Source: a bacterium
Lineage (GTDB): Bacteria > NPL-UPA2 > JAUVJM01
Assembly: GCA_030606215.1 (NCBI GenBank)
Contig: JAUWGW010000001.1
Coordinates: 1 to 64,000 of the forward strand
Length of the DNA: 64,000 nucleotides
Direction: 5' to 3'
Below are positions 34,973-44,102 of the stretch, one piece after another (positions within the stretch are counted from its first letter, which is position 1; each line of letters begins with the position of its first letter). The notes under the pieces were generated by a model. It ran no database searches, was not told the DNA's origin, and was given only the letters and a program-made list of their open reading frames with translations. The position numbers were made by a program, and so were the translations under genes.

Positions 34973-36220
34973 TCATACATTCAATGAGTCAAGAAATTCA
35001 GCATTACTCTTGGTCTGTTTCGTTTTGTCTATAAGTATTTCCATCACCTCAGTAATATTAAGTCCGCTCAGACTCTTGCGCAATAGCCAGACCCGATTCC
35101 GAGCTTTGTCAGACAGGAGCAATTCCTCTTTTCTCGTAGATGAACGCTCAATGTCAATAGCAGGAAAAAGACGTTTGTCCACAAGACGCCTATCAAGATG
35201 CAATTCCATATTTCCTGTTGCTTTAAACTCCTCAAAAATAACATCATCCATCCTGCTGCCAGTATCAATCAGGCAGGTTGCTATTATTGTCAGACTTCCT
35301 CCTTCTTCTATATTTCGCGCTGCCCCGAAGAATCTCTTCGGTTTTGTGAGAGCGTTAGAATCAACTCCACCTGATAGAATTTTCCCGCTGTGTGGGGTTA
35401 TCACATTATGAGCGCGAGCGAGGCGCGTGAGACTATCAAGAAGAATAACCACATCTTTGCCATGCTCAACCAGGCGTTTTGCTTTCTCTATCACAACATC
35501 TGCTACCTGAACATGTCTTTCTGCAGGCTCATCAAAAGTGGAGCTGATTACTTCCCCTTTCACCGACCGTTTCATATCGGTAACCTCTTCAGGGCGCTCA
35601 TGGATGAGCAATACTATAAGTGTTGCTTCCGGATGATTGGCTGTAACACTGTTGGCAATTTTCTGCAGAAGAACCGTTTTGCCTGCTCGTGGAGGAGATA
35701 CTATCAATCCTCTCTGCCCTTTCCCAATAGGTGTGAGTAAATCCATAATACGCATGGAAATTTCCTTAGGTTCCCTTTCAAGAACGAGATGCTCCAGAGG
35801 GAAAATTGGTGTAAGTTCTTCAAAAAGGATTTTTCCCGCTGCCTCCTCTGGGTCCTCATAATTAACAGCCTCGACTTTTAACAGAGCGAAATACCGCTCC
35901 CCTTCTTTGGGCGGTCTTATCTGGCCGGAGACAACATCCCCTGTTCTCAAACTAAATTTCCTGATCTGCGACGGGGAAATGTATATGTCATCAGGTCCCG
36001 GCAGATAATTATAATTCGGGGAACGAAGGAACCCAAAACCGTCGTCCAGCACCTCAAGCACTCCTTCTCCGTAGATAGCCCCATCTTTCTCAATCTGAGC
36101 CTGTAACAGTTTAAATACCAAATCCTGTTTCTTTAGACCGCTTGTAGAATTCAGCTTTAATTTCTTTGCATGCTTCTGCAGGTCAGCAACTGTCATTTTT
36201 TCCAGTTCCGTGATATTCAT
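34973..36220 (-). CDS. rho: Transcription termination factor Rho
   Basis: Hexameric RNA helicase. 415 residues from ATG 36220 (ATGA overlap with the coaE stop). It has the Rho N-terminal SAP-like helices ([20 protein letters not shown]), the cold-shock RNA-binding strand [20 protein letters not shown], the P-loop [13 protein letters not shown], the R-loop region and the Q-loop segment [14 protein letters not shown]. All catalytic parts are intact. Confidence 0.97.
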   Translation of the reverse strand: MNITELEKMTVADLQKHAKKLKLNSTSGLKKQDLVFKLLQAQIEKDGAIYGEGVLEVLDDGFGFLRSPNYNYLPGPDDIYISPSQIRKFSLRTGDVVSGQIRPPKEGERYFALLKVEAVNYEDPEEAAGKILFEELTPIFPLEHLVLEREPKEISMRIMDLLTPIGKGQRGLIVSPPRAGKTVLLQKIANSVTANHPEATLIVLLIHERPEEVTDMKRSVKGEVISSTFDEPAERHVQVADVVIEKAKRLVEHGKDVVILLDSLTRLARAHNVITPHSGKILSGGVDSNALTKPKRFFGAARNIEEGGSLTIIATCLIDTGSRMDDVIFEEFKATGNMELHLDRRLVDKRLFPAIDIERSSTRKEELLLSDKARNRVWLLRKSLSGLNITEVMEILIDKTKQTKSNAEFLDSLNV

Positions 36221-36810
36221 TTTATTTCCTCCCATATTTTTCTCGCTTGTTTCAATGTATTTTCAAGCGAGCCGTTATTATCTATAACATAGTCTGCCTT
36301 TTTTTCTTTCTCCGACAAGGGCAATTGAGCGCATATCCTCGCTTTTATTTCTTCAGGATTGAGTTTCAGCTGCGTGCGGCTGCGTTCTTCCTGCGTTTTT
36401 CTCTCAGCAGTAACGACGATTATCTTATCGACAACTGTCTCTAATCCAGCTTCAATGAGAAGCGGAGCATCAATCACAACTGCATCAGCTCCATTTTTCG
36501 CCGCATCCTGTATTCTTTTGAGAATAATATCTATAACTTCGGGATGAATTATAGAATTCAACTCCTTTAACCTGTGAGGCTCCTTCCCGAATACTATTCC
36601 TGCAAGTTTTCTGCGATTAATAGTCCCATTTCTACTGAAGATTTCCTTTCCAAAAGCTCCAAGTAGTTCCCTCCACACATCACTCCCCGGCTTGACAACG
36701 GAATGAGCTATTCTATCTGCGTCAATTATTTTTGCTCCGAAGTCTGCAAACATTTTAGCCGCCGTAGTTTTGCCGGTCCCCATTCCGCCAGTTATTCCAA
36801 TAATGACCAT
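36217..36810 (-). CDS. coaE: Dephospho-CoA kinase
   Basis: Last step of coenzyme A synthesis. 197 residues. P-loop [20 protein letters not shown], the lid and substrate box [15 protein letters not shown], and [14 protein letters not shown]. It overlaps rho (ATGA) and follows the HEAT-repeat gene by 21 bases. Confidence 0.95.
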   Translation of the reverse strand: MVIIGITGGMGTGKTTAAKMFADFGAKIIDADRIAHSVVKPGSDVWRELLGAFGKEIFSRNGTINRRKLAGIVFGKEPHRLKELNSIIHPEVIDIILKRIQDAAKNGADAVVIDAPLLIEAGLETVVDKIIVVTAERKTQEERSRTQLKLNPEEIKARICAQLPLSEKEKKADYVIDNNGSLENTLKQARKIWEEIK

Positions 36811-36831
36811 GTAAATACTCGCTCAACTACA

Positions 36832-38316
36832 TCATTGCGAACTTTGAATCGCCTTTGCGGCCTCTATCCGGACTGAATCCGATGGATCCCCGAGAGCTTC
36901 TTCAAGATAAGAAAGAGCCCTCTTATCTTTCATCATACCAAGTGTGGATGCAGCTTTCTCCCTTATGCGGGTTGATGGATGTTTCAGAACGCCGGCTATA
37001 GCTGGAACAACTCTCTCATCATCAATACCCTTCAGGGCAATTAGCGCTTTCTCAAGCAAACTTTCTCTTTGGAGAGATTTTAGTAACTTCATAAGTCCAC
37101 TAACTGCCTCTTCAGTTTTGATTTTTCCGAGAGCGGCTATTATCTGTTCCTGCCCCCTTACAAGTTCGCCTTTCATTGCGCCCAGTAAAGGTTTTACAGC
37201 ATTCGGGTCAGCGATATTTCCGAGAGCTTTATAGATTTCAACCCTCATTTTTAAATTCTCTTCTCTAAGTCGTGAGACAAGTGGCTTCGTAGCTTTTTTG
37301 TCTCCCATCTTGCCGAGAACGCAAACCACACTCAGACGCACATCCCTCACCCTGTCATTCAGAGCTTTTACAAGCGAACTTACGGCCTTTTCATTTCCAA
37401 TCTCACCGAGAGCAATTGCAGCGGCTCCCCTTACCGCACTACTATTATCTTTGAGGAGTGGAAGTATTGATTCTATTGCAGTTTCATCACGCAATTCCCC
37501 GAGAGCTCTGACGGCTTTTTCTCTTATCAAAGCATTTCTATTCGCTAATTCTTCGCGCAGGGAGACGAGCGCCCTCTTATCTTTCCTTACGGTGAGAGCT
37601 TCTATTACAATTACCCTGATTTCCGGATCCTTATTTTTAAGGAGTTGAAGCAGGACATCCAGACTTGCAGTATCTTCTCTTATACCCATGAGGAGAATTT
37701 TCCTTCTCGCCCCCTCCTTATTCTTTGCAAGTTTCACTCCCATTAACAATTCTTCTGCCGAGACTCTTCTCCGGATTTCTTCCTCAAGTTTCTTTGCTTC
37801 AGGCTGGATATCTTCCGGGGAATAAATCTTTAAGAGTCTATCCAGATAAGCAAGAGCATTCTTATACTGTCTCGACCTTGAATAGAACAATGCCTGATTG
37901 TATAACCACGATTTTTGGTTTCTGTGAATCTCCTCTATTTTTGCATTGACTTTATCCTTAAACGAAGGGTCCAGTTTGAGAACAATCTCTAATTCTTCTC
38001 TTGCTTCACTGTATAATCTGTGCTTGATGCAGTAGAGAGCAAGTTCGTAATGACCATTCACATCTCTCTCTGTTAGAGATTTTTTCTCCTTTAAATATAA
38101 TCTGAATGGAGGAAGTGAAAATTCTCTCTTCTCAATAGAATTTACATCTTCTTCTTTTATTCTGACAACGCCCATTTCAAGTCTAATTTTTATAAAACCT
38201 TCCGACTTCTCTATTATTTCCCCTTCCATTTCACCACCACTCTTCAAATGTATGATGTCAGCTCCTGCAACTGAGTGTAATATAAGAAGTAAAATTGGGA
38301 AGCAAAAGAATTTCAT
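36832..38316 (-). CDS. Secreted HEAT-repeat protein
   Basis: 494 residues with an N-terminal signal peptide (FFCFPILLLILHSVAGAD). A short beta domain (HLKSGGEMEGEIIEKSEGFIKIRLEMG, about 22-65) and TPR-like helices (about 85-190) come next. At least nine PBS-lyase/HEAT repeats (about 210-494) then follow the pattern A-V-x-x-L-x-x-x-L-x-D-x-x-x-x-V-R-x-x-A-A-x-A-L-G. These repeats form a curved scaffold for protein binding in the periplasm. Its start overlaps the STT3-like gene as ATGA, suggesting a joint role in envelope glycan or protein handling. Confidence 0.75.
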   Translation of the reverse strand: MKFFCFPILLLILHSVAGADIIHLKSGGEMEGEIIEKSEGFIKIRLEMGVVRIKEEDVNSIEKREFSLPPFRLYLKEKKSLTERDVNGHYELALYCIKHRLYSEAREELEIVLKLDPSFKDKVNAKIEEIHRNQKSWLYNQALFYSRSRQYKNALAYLDRLLKIYSPEDIQPEAKKLEEEIRRRVSAEELLMGVKLAKNKEGARRKILLMGIREDTASLDVLLQLLKNKDPEIRVIVIEALTVRKDKRALVSLREELANRNALIREKAVRALGELRDETAIESILPLLKDNSSAVRGAAAIALGEIGNEKAVSSLVKALNDRVRDVRLSVVCVLGKMGDKKATKPLVSRLREENLKMRVEIYKALGNIADPNAVKPLLGAMKGELVRGQEQIIAALGKIKTEEAVSGLMKLLKSLQRESLLEKALIALKGIDDERVVPAIAGVLKHPSTRIREKAASTLGMMKDKRALSYLEEALGDPSDSVRIEAAKAIQSSQ

Positions 38317-40328
38317 TTTTGCTTTAACTCCATATTGTATGCAGTTTTCCAGAATTCTGCAGCTTTCTCCTCCTCACCGCTCAGATAATATGCTGTCCCG
38401 AGACGAGCATACCCCTGCACGCACTTTGGATAAATCTCAATACATTTTGTATATTCAGAAATAGCTCTCTCATACAAATGCATTTTGAAGAATCTATTCC
38501 CATTATCAAGATGCTCATTTGCTAACTTAATCTCATTTGGCGTGTAAATTTTATACACCATATACCTGCCATTATCATATTTCAGTTCAAATTTCTTGAG
38601 ATGTGACGGTCTTCGTTCGAACATATATGCATTACAATTGACCTGAGAGTTAGGAGTTGCCGTCATATAACGCCAGGAATACCGCGAAGTTGTGGAGAAG
38701 GTTCCCCTCGGATATACAAAAAATTGCGCCCCGACTTCCCGGCAGAACGAATAAAATTTGTCCTCACTTCTATCAAAGAGTGCATATAGGAATCTCTTCA
38801 CTTTTTCTCTCATAAACGGAGATTCAAATTTAGGGTGAAGCACAATCTTCCTTCCTGTATAAAGGGAAATCACGGGTGACAGATTAAAATGAGAAAGAAT
38901 TACAGTTTCTTCCTGCGTATTGTCCCCTATCCATGAAAGCAAATTATTAATTGAGAGATAATCCACAGGTCTTCCTAAATGCTCTGTATTCCTTATCACC
39001 TTTGAACTTTCAAAAAAGATACAGAAGGAGATTACAAAGCACACCGGGATTGCCGCTTTCCATGAATGTTTCATTATAGTACCAGCCCATTTGCCGATAA
39101 AAATGCACATGAAGAAAATCAGAAATACCTCCATTCTCTTAAACATCAGGTAAAGAAGGAAAAAGAAAAGGAGATTCGCAACTAAAAACTTCTCATCCGG
39201 TTTAATGCCATGTTTGGAACTCCGGAGAACTACCGGGATAATTGAAAAGACACAAAGAGGGAGAAGAGTTGAGAAATGATAGAGAATTTCCGTGCCTTTT
39301 GGACTTGTAAGAGCCGGTGTCCACAGAATGCGGGCGTCATATGGCAATAGATTCGGGTCATAGGGTTTCTGATTGAGAAAACGGACTTTATACCATAGAA
39401 GAGTCCGCATATGTGAATAGGTTCTACCGTATCCCGAGGCAGATGTGATTAGAAAAAGTGTTACAAGAAGCAACACAAATGTAATAGCTCGCTTGTACAG
39501 GACATTCCGACTCCTACCGAGCAGAAAACCTGCTCCAATAAGAGAGAAAGAAGTAAGCATCGGGTAAGATGTTATGAAAAAATGACTTCTTAGATACGGT
39601 ATGAATATCCCTCCAAGCGCGGCAAACGCTATAATTATTGTCCACCCTTTCCCAAACCGAAAAAAGTCTCTGTTCAAAATAAACTGAAACACCATGAAAA
39701 TTACAAGTATGTAGAAATATACCTGCGCTCCTTCCCAGAAAGCGAGGGATAGAAACAGGAACAATCCCGCCGGAATAGATGAAGACGTTTTCCTATCCCT
39801 CATATACTTTGCAAGGAAATATATGTGAAAGAAAAGCACCGGCAAACAATAGTTCTCCCTCGAAATCTCCTGGCCCGTCGCTCTGATAATGGCGGGCAGG
39901 CTGACCGCATAGAATAGTGTCCCGATAACTGCTCCAAACTCCCTTCCTGAAAGTTGTCTCGTTATGAGAAAAAGCGGGACTATAGAAATGCAGAAAAAGA
40001 AGGGTGTGAAGTATCTCACAAACGAATGGAACGAGACTTTATCACGGAAAAAAAGCTTATACAAAGTGCCGGCAATGAATTCCCAGCCAAGTGACAGTTG
40101 GCGTCTCACAGAAAGCCCTTCTGGATATTGGGTTGTGTAATCCGGTTCAGGTATTTCTTCACCTTTTGCTGCCATCTCAGCATATCTATACAGCAGGGCA
40201 CTCTCTCCGGTAAACGGCAAGAAAGGGTGGTGCAAAGCTGTATGATGCTGACAGACGCCAACTCTAATTGCGACAGCCAGAAAGTATATGCACGCTACTA
40301 TAACTAATCTTTGTAATTTTACAGACAT
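38313..40328 (-). CDS. STT3-like GT-C membrane glycosyltransferase with TPR tail
   Basis: 671 residues with about 11-13 membrane helices (1-445), a soluble lumen-side domain and two TPR units at the C-terminus (about 600-665, ANEHLDNGNRFFKMHLYERA). The first loop (PFTGESALLYRYAEMAA) and TQYPEGLSVRRQLSLGWEFI, plus the RATGQEISRENY segment, resemble STT3/AglB oligosaccharyltransferases. The catalytic WWDYG motif is not recognisable: the matching place reads HFNLSPVISLYTGRK. It may move lipid-linked glycans onto protein or lipid. Function is uncertain. Confidence 0.6.
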   Translation of the reverse strand: MSVKLQRLVIVACIYFLAVAIRVGVCQHHTALHHPFLPFTGESALLYRYAEMAAKGEEIPEPDYTTQYPEGLSVRRQLSLGWEFIAGTLYKLFFRDKVSFHSFVRYFTPFFFCISIVPLFLITRQLSGREFGAVIGTLFYAVSLPAIIRATGQEISRENYCLPVLFFHIYFLAKYMRDRKTSSSIPAGLFLFLSLAFWEGAQVYFYILVIFMVFQFILNRDFFRFGKGWTIIIAFAALGGIFIPYLRSHFFITSYPMLTSFSLIGAGFLLGRSRNVLYKRAITFVLLLVTLFLITSASGYGRTYSHMRTLLWYKVRFLNQKPYDPNLLPYDARILWTPALTSPKGTEILYHFSTLLPLCVFSIIPVVLRSSKHGIKPDEKFLVANLLFFFLLYLMFKRMEVFLIFFMCIFIGKWAGTIMKHSWKAAIPVCFVISFCIFFESSKVIRNTEHLGRPVDYLSINNLLSWIGDNTQEETVILSHFNLSPVISLYTGRKIVLHPKFESPFMREKVKRFLYALFDRSEDKFYSFCREVGAQFFVYPRGTFSTTSRYSWRYMTATPNSQVNCNAYMFERRPSHLKKFELKYDNGRYMVYKIYTPNEIKLANEHLDNGNRFFKMHLYERAISEYTKCIEIYPKCVQGYARLGTAYYLSGEEEKAAEFWKTAYNMELKQK

Positions 40329-40342
40329 TAAATTAAACCGCG

Positions 40343-40432
40343 TGTCATTCTAACCCTGAGTGAAACGAAGGGGAAGAATCTATAGATTCTTCGTCATCCC
40401 GAAAGCTTTCGGGACTCCTCAGAATGACAGAT
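40343..40432. repeat. Dispersed repeat with two perfect palindromes
   Basis: GTCATTCTAACCC...AGAATGACAG is bounded by facing GTCATTCT arms. Inside lie the perfect palindromes GAAGAATCTATAGATTCTTC (40373-40392) and CCCGAAAGCTTTCGGG (40398-40413). It is a REP-like element of the same family as the GTCATTCTGA repeats in the 53-59 kb island. Confidence 0.75.
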
Positions 40433-40463
40433 AGGAACGTAGTTCACTGACGTTTTACCGTGA

Positions 40464-40487
40464 TTAAATAACAGGTTGGTTATTTAA
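40464..40487. repeat. AT-rich inverted repeat between transcription units
   Basis: TTAAATAAC (40464-40472) and GTTATTTAA (40479-40487) face each other across a 6-base loop, just downstream of the 40502-40999 gene. No U-tract follows, so it is more likely an operator or weak terminator. The 170-base gap marks the only clear break in the 23.7-49.5 kb minus-strand gene run. Confidence 0.5.
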
Positions 40488-40501
40488 CAGTGTGAAGTGA
40501 T

Positions 40502-40999
40502 TTAGTCATCTTCATAGTCGCGAAGCAGTTTTTCAAGCTTTTCGTCAGACCGTATAATAATATTCACTGCATCCGTTTCCCACCACTTTTTTCTTGAATC
40601 TGGTTTTGTTTTACTGGCGTGGATTCTATCTTTATACCACATTTCTGCTCTGAACTTACGCGGCTTTCCATATTCATCAATATGGCTTGGAAGAAGCGTA
40701 AAGATTTCTTTGTGCCTTCCCTTCTCTACCTCACCCAAATTGAAACTTCCTGAGGCAACCTTTTCATAACTGCCTTTTTTAAGGAAGGCATATATTTTTA
40801 ACTCCACATTTTCTATCTTTTTTATATTGCACTTATACTTTACTTCAATAAATACAAAATCCTTCCTTGTCCTGCTCTGAATAGACCTTATATCAAAATA
40901 TGCTTTTGCTGTTTCCCCGGTTCCATCCAGAACAAAGCCCAGCAGTATAACCACAATCAGCAAATTAACAATTTTTTTCATAATACCAAATGATACCAC
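40502..40999 (-). CDS. Secreted protein, unknown
   Basis: 165 residues. The N-terminal signal (IMKKIVNLLIVVILLGFVLDG) is followed by an immunoglobulin-like beta segment (about 35-135, RKDFVFIEVKYKCNIKKIENVELKIYAF is its centre) and an acidic tail. A start at residue 7 (MKK) is also possible. No family recognised. It lies 6 bases after the exonuclease gene and may be an envelope protein of the secretin operon. Confidence 0.65.
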   Translation of the reverse strand: MVSFGIMKKIVNLLIVVILLGFVLDGTGETAKAYFDIRSIQSRTRKDFVFIEVKYKCNIKKIENVELKIYAFLKKGSYEKVASGSFNLGEVEKGRHKEIFTLLPSHIDEYGKPRKFRAEMWYKDRIHASKTKPDSRKKWWETDAVNIIIRSDEKLEKLLRDYEDD

Positions 41000-41005
41000 A
41001 AAACC

Positions 41006-41860
41006 TTAAATCTTTTCAAGTAATTTTTTGAATTCGAGTTCCCTGAAAATTTCTCTTAGTTTTTCTCTGTCAGGGTCTTTTTTCCTGCACGATTCAAAAT
41101 CGCAGGAGACTGGAGCCTTGCAATCAATAGTTACAAGTTCCTTGCTTAATTTTGCAAGGTGAGAGAATTTTCCTAAGTTTTCTCTTGCTCTTGCATTCCC
41201 CACCCTCTCAATATTCGCAAGGGTATTCTCAAGACTGCCAAATTCCTGTATTAATCTGACAGCTGTCTTCTCACCGATTCCAGGCACACCAGGAATGTTA
41301 TCTGATGCGTCTCCGGAAAGCGCCCAGATATCTACAAGTCTCGCAGGTTCAACTCCAAATCTTCTCACGATTTTCTCAACATCAATAATATCACCGTTAT
41401 TTTCCCTTAGAACTTTTACGAGCGGGGTGATGAGCTGCGAACAGTCCTTATCTCGCGTGAGAATGTATACCATCAATTCATGTTCCTCTGCCTGTTTTGA
41501 CAGGGTTCCAAGAATATCGTCAGCTTCATATCCTTCAATTTCAAACATAGGGATACGAAAGAGTGAAATAATTTCTTTGATAACCGGAATTTGCTTCTGC
41601 AGCATCTCAGGCATCTTAGGGCGGTTCGCTTTATACTCAGAGAATGCTTTGTGCCTGAATGTCGGGGCAGGTAAATCACCTGCGACTGCTATATACTCGG
41701 GGCTCTCTTCATGAATAAGTTTCATCAGCATCGTTGTAAATCCATAAATGGCATTTGTCGGAAAACCACTTGATGTTTGTAAATTACGGATTGCGTGAAA
41801 AGCGCGATAGATGAAATAACTGCAATCTAAAAGAAACAATCGCTGCAATTCAGTCCCCAC
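41006..41860 (-). CDS. Stand-alone 5'-3' exonuclease (PolA N-terminal-like)
   Basis: 284 residues, the full flap-nuclease domain found at the N-terminus of DNA polymerase I but without polymerase. The metal Asp cluster is visible: FLLDCSYFIYRAFHA, IAVAGDLPAPTFRHKAFSEYKANR, EGYEADDILGTL, LTRDKDCSQL and SGDASDNIPGVPGIGEKTA (helix-hairpin-helix). It should remove RNA primers and flaps. It lies at the end of the PilMNOPQ run, an odd place for a replication gene. Confidence 0.93.
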   Translation of the reverse strand: MGTELQRLFLLDCSYFIYRAFHAIRNLQTSSGFPTNAIYGFTTMLMKLIHEESPEYIAVAGDLPAPTFRHKAFSEYKANRPKMPEMLQKQIPVIKEIISLFRIPMFEIEGYEADDILGTLSKQAEEHELMVYILTRDKDCSQLITPLVKVLRENNGDIIDVEKIVRRFGVEPARLVDIWALSGDASDNIPGVPGIGEKTAVRLIQEFGSLENTLANIERVGNARARENLGKFSHLAKLSKELVTIDCKAPVSCDFESCRKKDPDREKLREIFRELEFKKLLEKI

Positions 41861-41867
41861 TGGGCAT

Positions 41868-44102
41868 TTATCTTACTAAAGGCTCGCCAGTCGGTTCAAG
41901 AATCCTGGCTGTAACAAAGATGAGAAGTTCCCTTTTGGTAGATGTTGTAGACGTGCTCCTGAAAAGAGAACCAAGAATTGGTATGCGCCCCAGAAACGGG
42001 ACCTGTTTCGCAGACTTGACTTCTGTTCCCTTAATCAATCCACCAAGCACAATCGTTCCTCCATCACTAACATCAACATTAGTAGTGACATATCTTACTT
42101 CAAAAACAGGCTGCTTAATAGAAAATCTCTCTGTTCCATACTCAATCCAGCCAATATGTTCAATTACCTGAGGGATAAGACTAAGATTAATTATCTTCCT
42201 ATCAGCACCTATCCCGGGAGTCACTTCTAACATAACTCCAACTTTGCGGGTTGCTGTCTCATCCGGGAGAGCTGTGGTAATCTTAAAATCATCACCCCCA
42301 ATTTCAATCGTCTCTTCTTCAAGACTGTAGGATTCAACATAACCAAATGATGTAGAAATATCTATTGTGGCTGTATAATTGTTAATTACAGTAACCTTGG
42401 GTGCTGAAAGAAGATTGCTTTTCCCCGACGTTTCAAGTGCCTGCAGCACAGCCTCAAACTGAGTCGGAGTTAACTTGGCGTACTTCGCAAAGATTCCTGA
42501 GGAGTCCTCATCAACATCAAGTTCTATGCCCGGACCGGTCGTTGGCTTGCCACCTGAAAAACTCGTCCCGCCTATATACGCATCGCTGCTTGCCCCTTCA
42601 AATGGTTCAGTGATTTTCCATTGAATTCCGAGTTGCGCAAATGCACCAGTATCAATATCTACGAATTTGGTCTCAATTGATGCTTGTGGCGGTGTTTCTG
42701 CAAGCCTTCTGATGATATCTTCAGCTAAACGCTGATTCATAGCAGTATTTGTAATAAATATTATGCCGGAAGTTTTGTCAACGCTAATTTTACTGCCAGG
42801 CGGACCTGGAACCTCAGCACCTTCCACACTATCTGGCGTAACATCCGTCTCCATATCAAATGGGACGGTTTTTAACAACATTCCCAGAATATCACCTATC
42901 CCACTGGAAGGTTTATAACTTTTTGTCACAAGCTCACCTGCCGCAAGATTTTCCTCAGTTGTAATCCAGATAATGTTTTCTTCAAGCCTGTAATTTAACC
43001 CCTTTGTCCTTAAGATAACATCAAGCGCTTCAATCAGGGGGATGTCTTTGAGCCGTATGGTAACCCTGGGGGATATATCACCCAGGGTAACTTTCTCCTC
43101 GACAGGAGCCTGAGCGTCTGTGATGGCTGCTTCCTCATCGGGTATTGGTACCGCGGCGGCAGGTGCAGCTTCCCCCTCCCCTTCAAATCCTATTGGGAAA
43201 ACATTCTCATCAAGGACAATATTAATTCCGCTTACCTTACTAAGATATCTCATGACCTTCCTAAGATGAGCATTCTCAAAATCAAGGGATATAAGTTGTC
43301 TTGCTTTCTTTTCCAATCTCAATTTTGCAGGACTGACCACTCCCTCAATTTCTTCCTTTCCCTCTTTTCTTCTCTCGACCCCAACATCCTTCACTGACCA
43401 GGCTTCCTCCACATCCAGAGACGCCATATCTTCAGATTCTTTCTTCTTTGTTATTGCTATTCTTTTCCTTCTTCGCTGTTCTGCAGCTTTAGCGGCATGA
43501 ATCCAGTTCAGCATTCTCTGATAGTCACGGTCGGATGGCTGTGTGAGGGCCAAAACCTTCTGCCACTCCTCAACCGCCTCCGCATATTTCTCTTGCGCAT
43601 AATATTCCTTTCCCTGGCGGATATGTTCATCTATTTGCTGCTCTTTTGTTAGGGTTCTTTTTCTCTTTAGAATTTTGCTCTCTCTCTCCTCTCCTCTCTT
43701 TTCTCGTTTGATTCTCTCGAGCGCTTCCCCTCTTTCCTCACCCTCTTTCAACAAAGCCAAACGCTTTTTTCTTTTTTCCTCTCTTTTCATTATCTCGCGA
43801 ATATCCTGAATATCCCTTAAATACGCTATGGCTCTTTTCTCATCCGGAGAAATTTCAAGCACAGTTTTGAATTCTTTCTCTGCTTTGTCAATCTCTCCAC
43901 CGGCAAGGAACTTTTCACCTCTTTGGAGATGTAGTTGAATTAGCTCCCTTTTCTCAAATGAAAGCTGCTCTACTGCTACGCCTGCTTCTTCAATTGCAGT
44001 TTCAACAGCTTTCCTCTTCTCGTCTTCCTCAGCAAAGGATAAACAGGTACCTATCACAAGCAAAATACATATAATAGACTTTTGCAGTTTTATAGCGCTC
44101 AC
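41868..44102 (-). CDS. Type II/IV pilus-type secretin with N-terminal TPR
   Basis: 744 residues. A signal peptide, then TPR-like units (about 55-85 and 160-205) separated by a Lys/Glu/Arg-rich stretch. An STN/N0-N1 domain (FENAHLRKVMRYLSKVSGINIVLDENV) and the secretin beta-barrel follow (NLLSAPKVTVINNYTATI; GGTIVLGGLIKG; VPFLGRIPILGSLFRS). It forms the outer-membrane gate for a pilus or secretion system. Its start overlaps the preceding secretin gene. It is a clear paralogue of that gene but shares mainly the core domains. Confidence 0.9.
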   Translation of the reverse strand: MSAIKLQKSIICILLVIGTCLSFAEEDEKRKAVETAIEEAGVAVEQLSFEKRELIQLHLQRGEKFLAGGEIDKAEKEFKTVLEISPDEKRAIAYLRDIQDIREIMKREEKRKKRLALLKEGEERGEALERIKREKRGEERESKILKRKRTLTKEQQIDEHIRQGKEYYAQEKYAEAVEEWQKVLALTQPSDRDYQRMLNWIHAAKAAEQRRRKRIAITKKKESEDMASLDVEEAWSVKDVGVERRKEGKEEIEGVVSPAKLRLEKKARQLISLDFENAHLRKVMRYLSKVSGINIVLDENVFPIGFEGEGEAAPAAAVPIPDEEAAITDAQAPVEEKVTLGDISPRVTIRLKDIPLIEALDVILRTKGLNYRLEENIIWITTEENLAAGELVTKSYKPSSGIGDILGMLLKTVPFDMETDVTPDSVEGAEVPGPPGSKISVDKTSGIIFITNTAMNQRLAEDIIRRLAETPPQASIETKFVDIDTGAFAQLGIQWKITEPFEGASSDAYIGGTSFSGGKPTTGPGIELDVDEDSSGIFAKYAKLTPTQFEAVLQALETSGKSNLLSAPKVTVINNYTATIDISTSFGYVESYSLEEETIEIGGDDFKITTALPDETATRKVGVMLEVTPGIGADRKIINLSLIPQVIEHIGWIEYGTERFSIKQPVFEVRYVTTNVDVSDGGTIVLGGLIKGTEVKSAKQVPFLGRIPILGSLFRSTSTTSTKRELLIFVTARILEPTGEPLVR

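Noticed and set aside
33045-36810. Replication origin in this region
   Set aside because: No DnaA-box cluster, dnaA, dnaN or AT-rich unwinding region was seen. The presence of rho, rpmE, prfA and coaE alone is not evidence for an origin.
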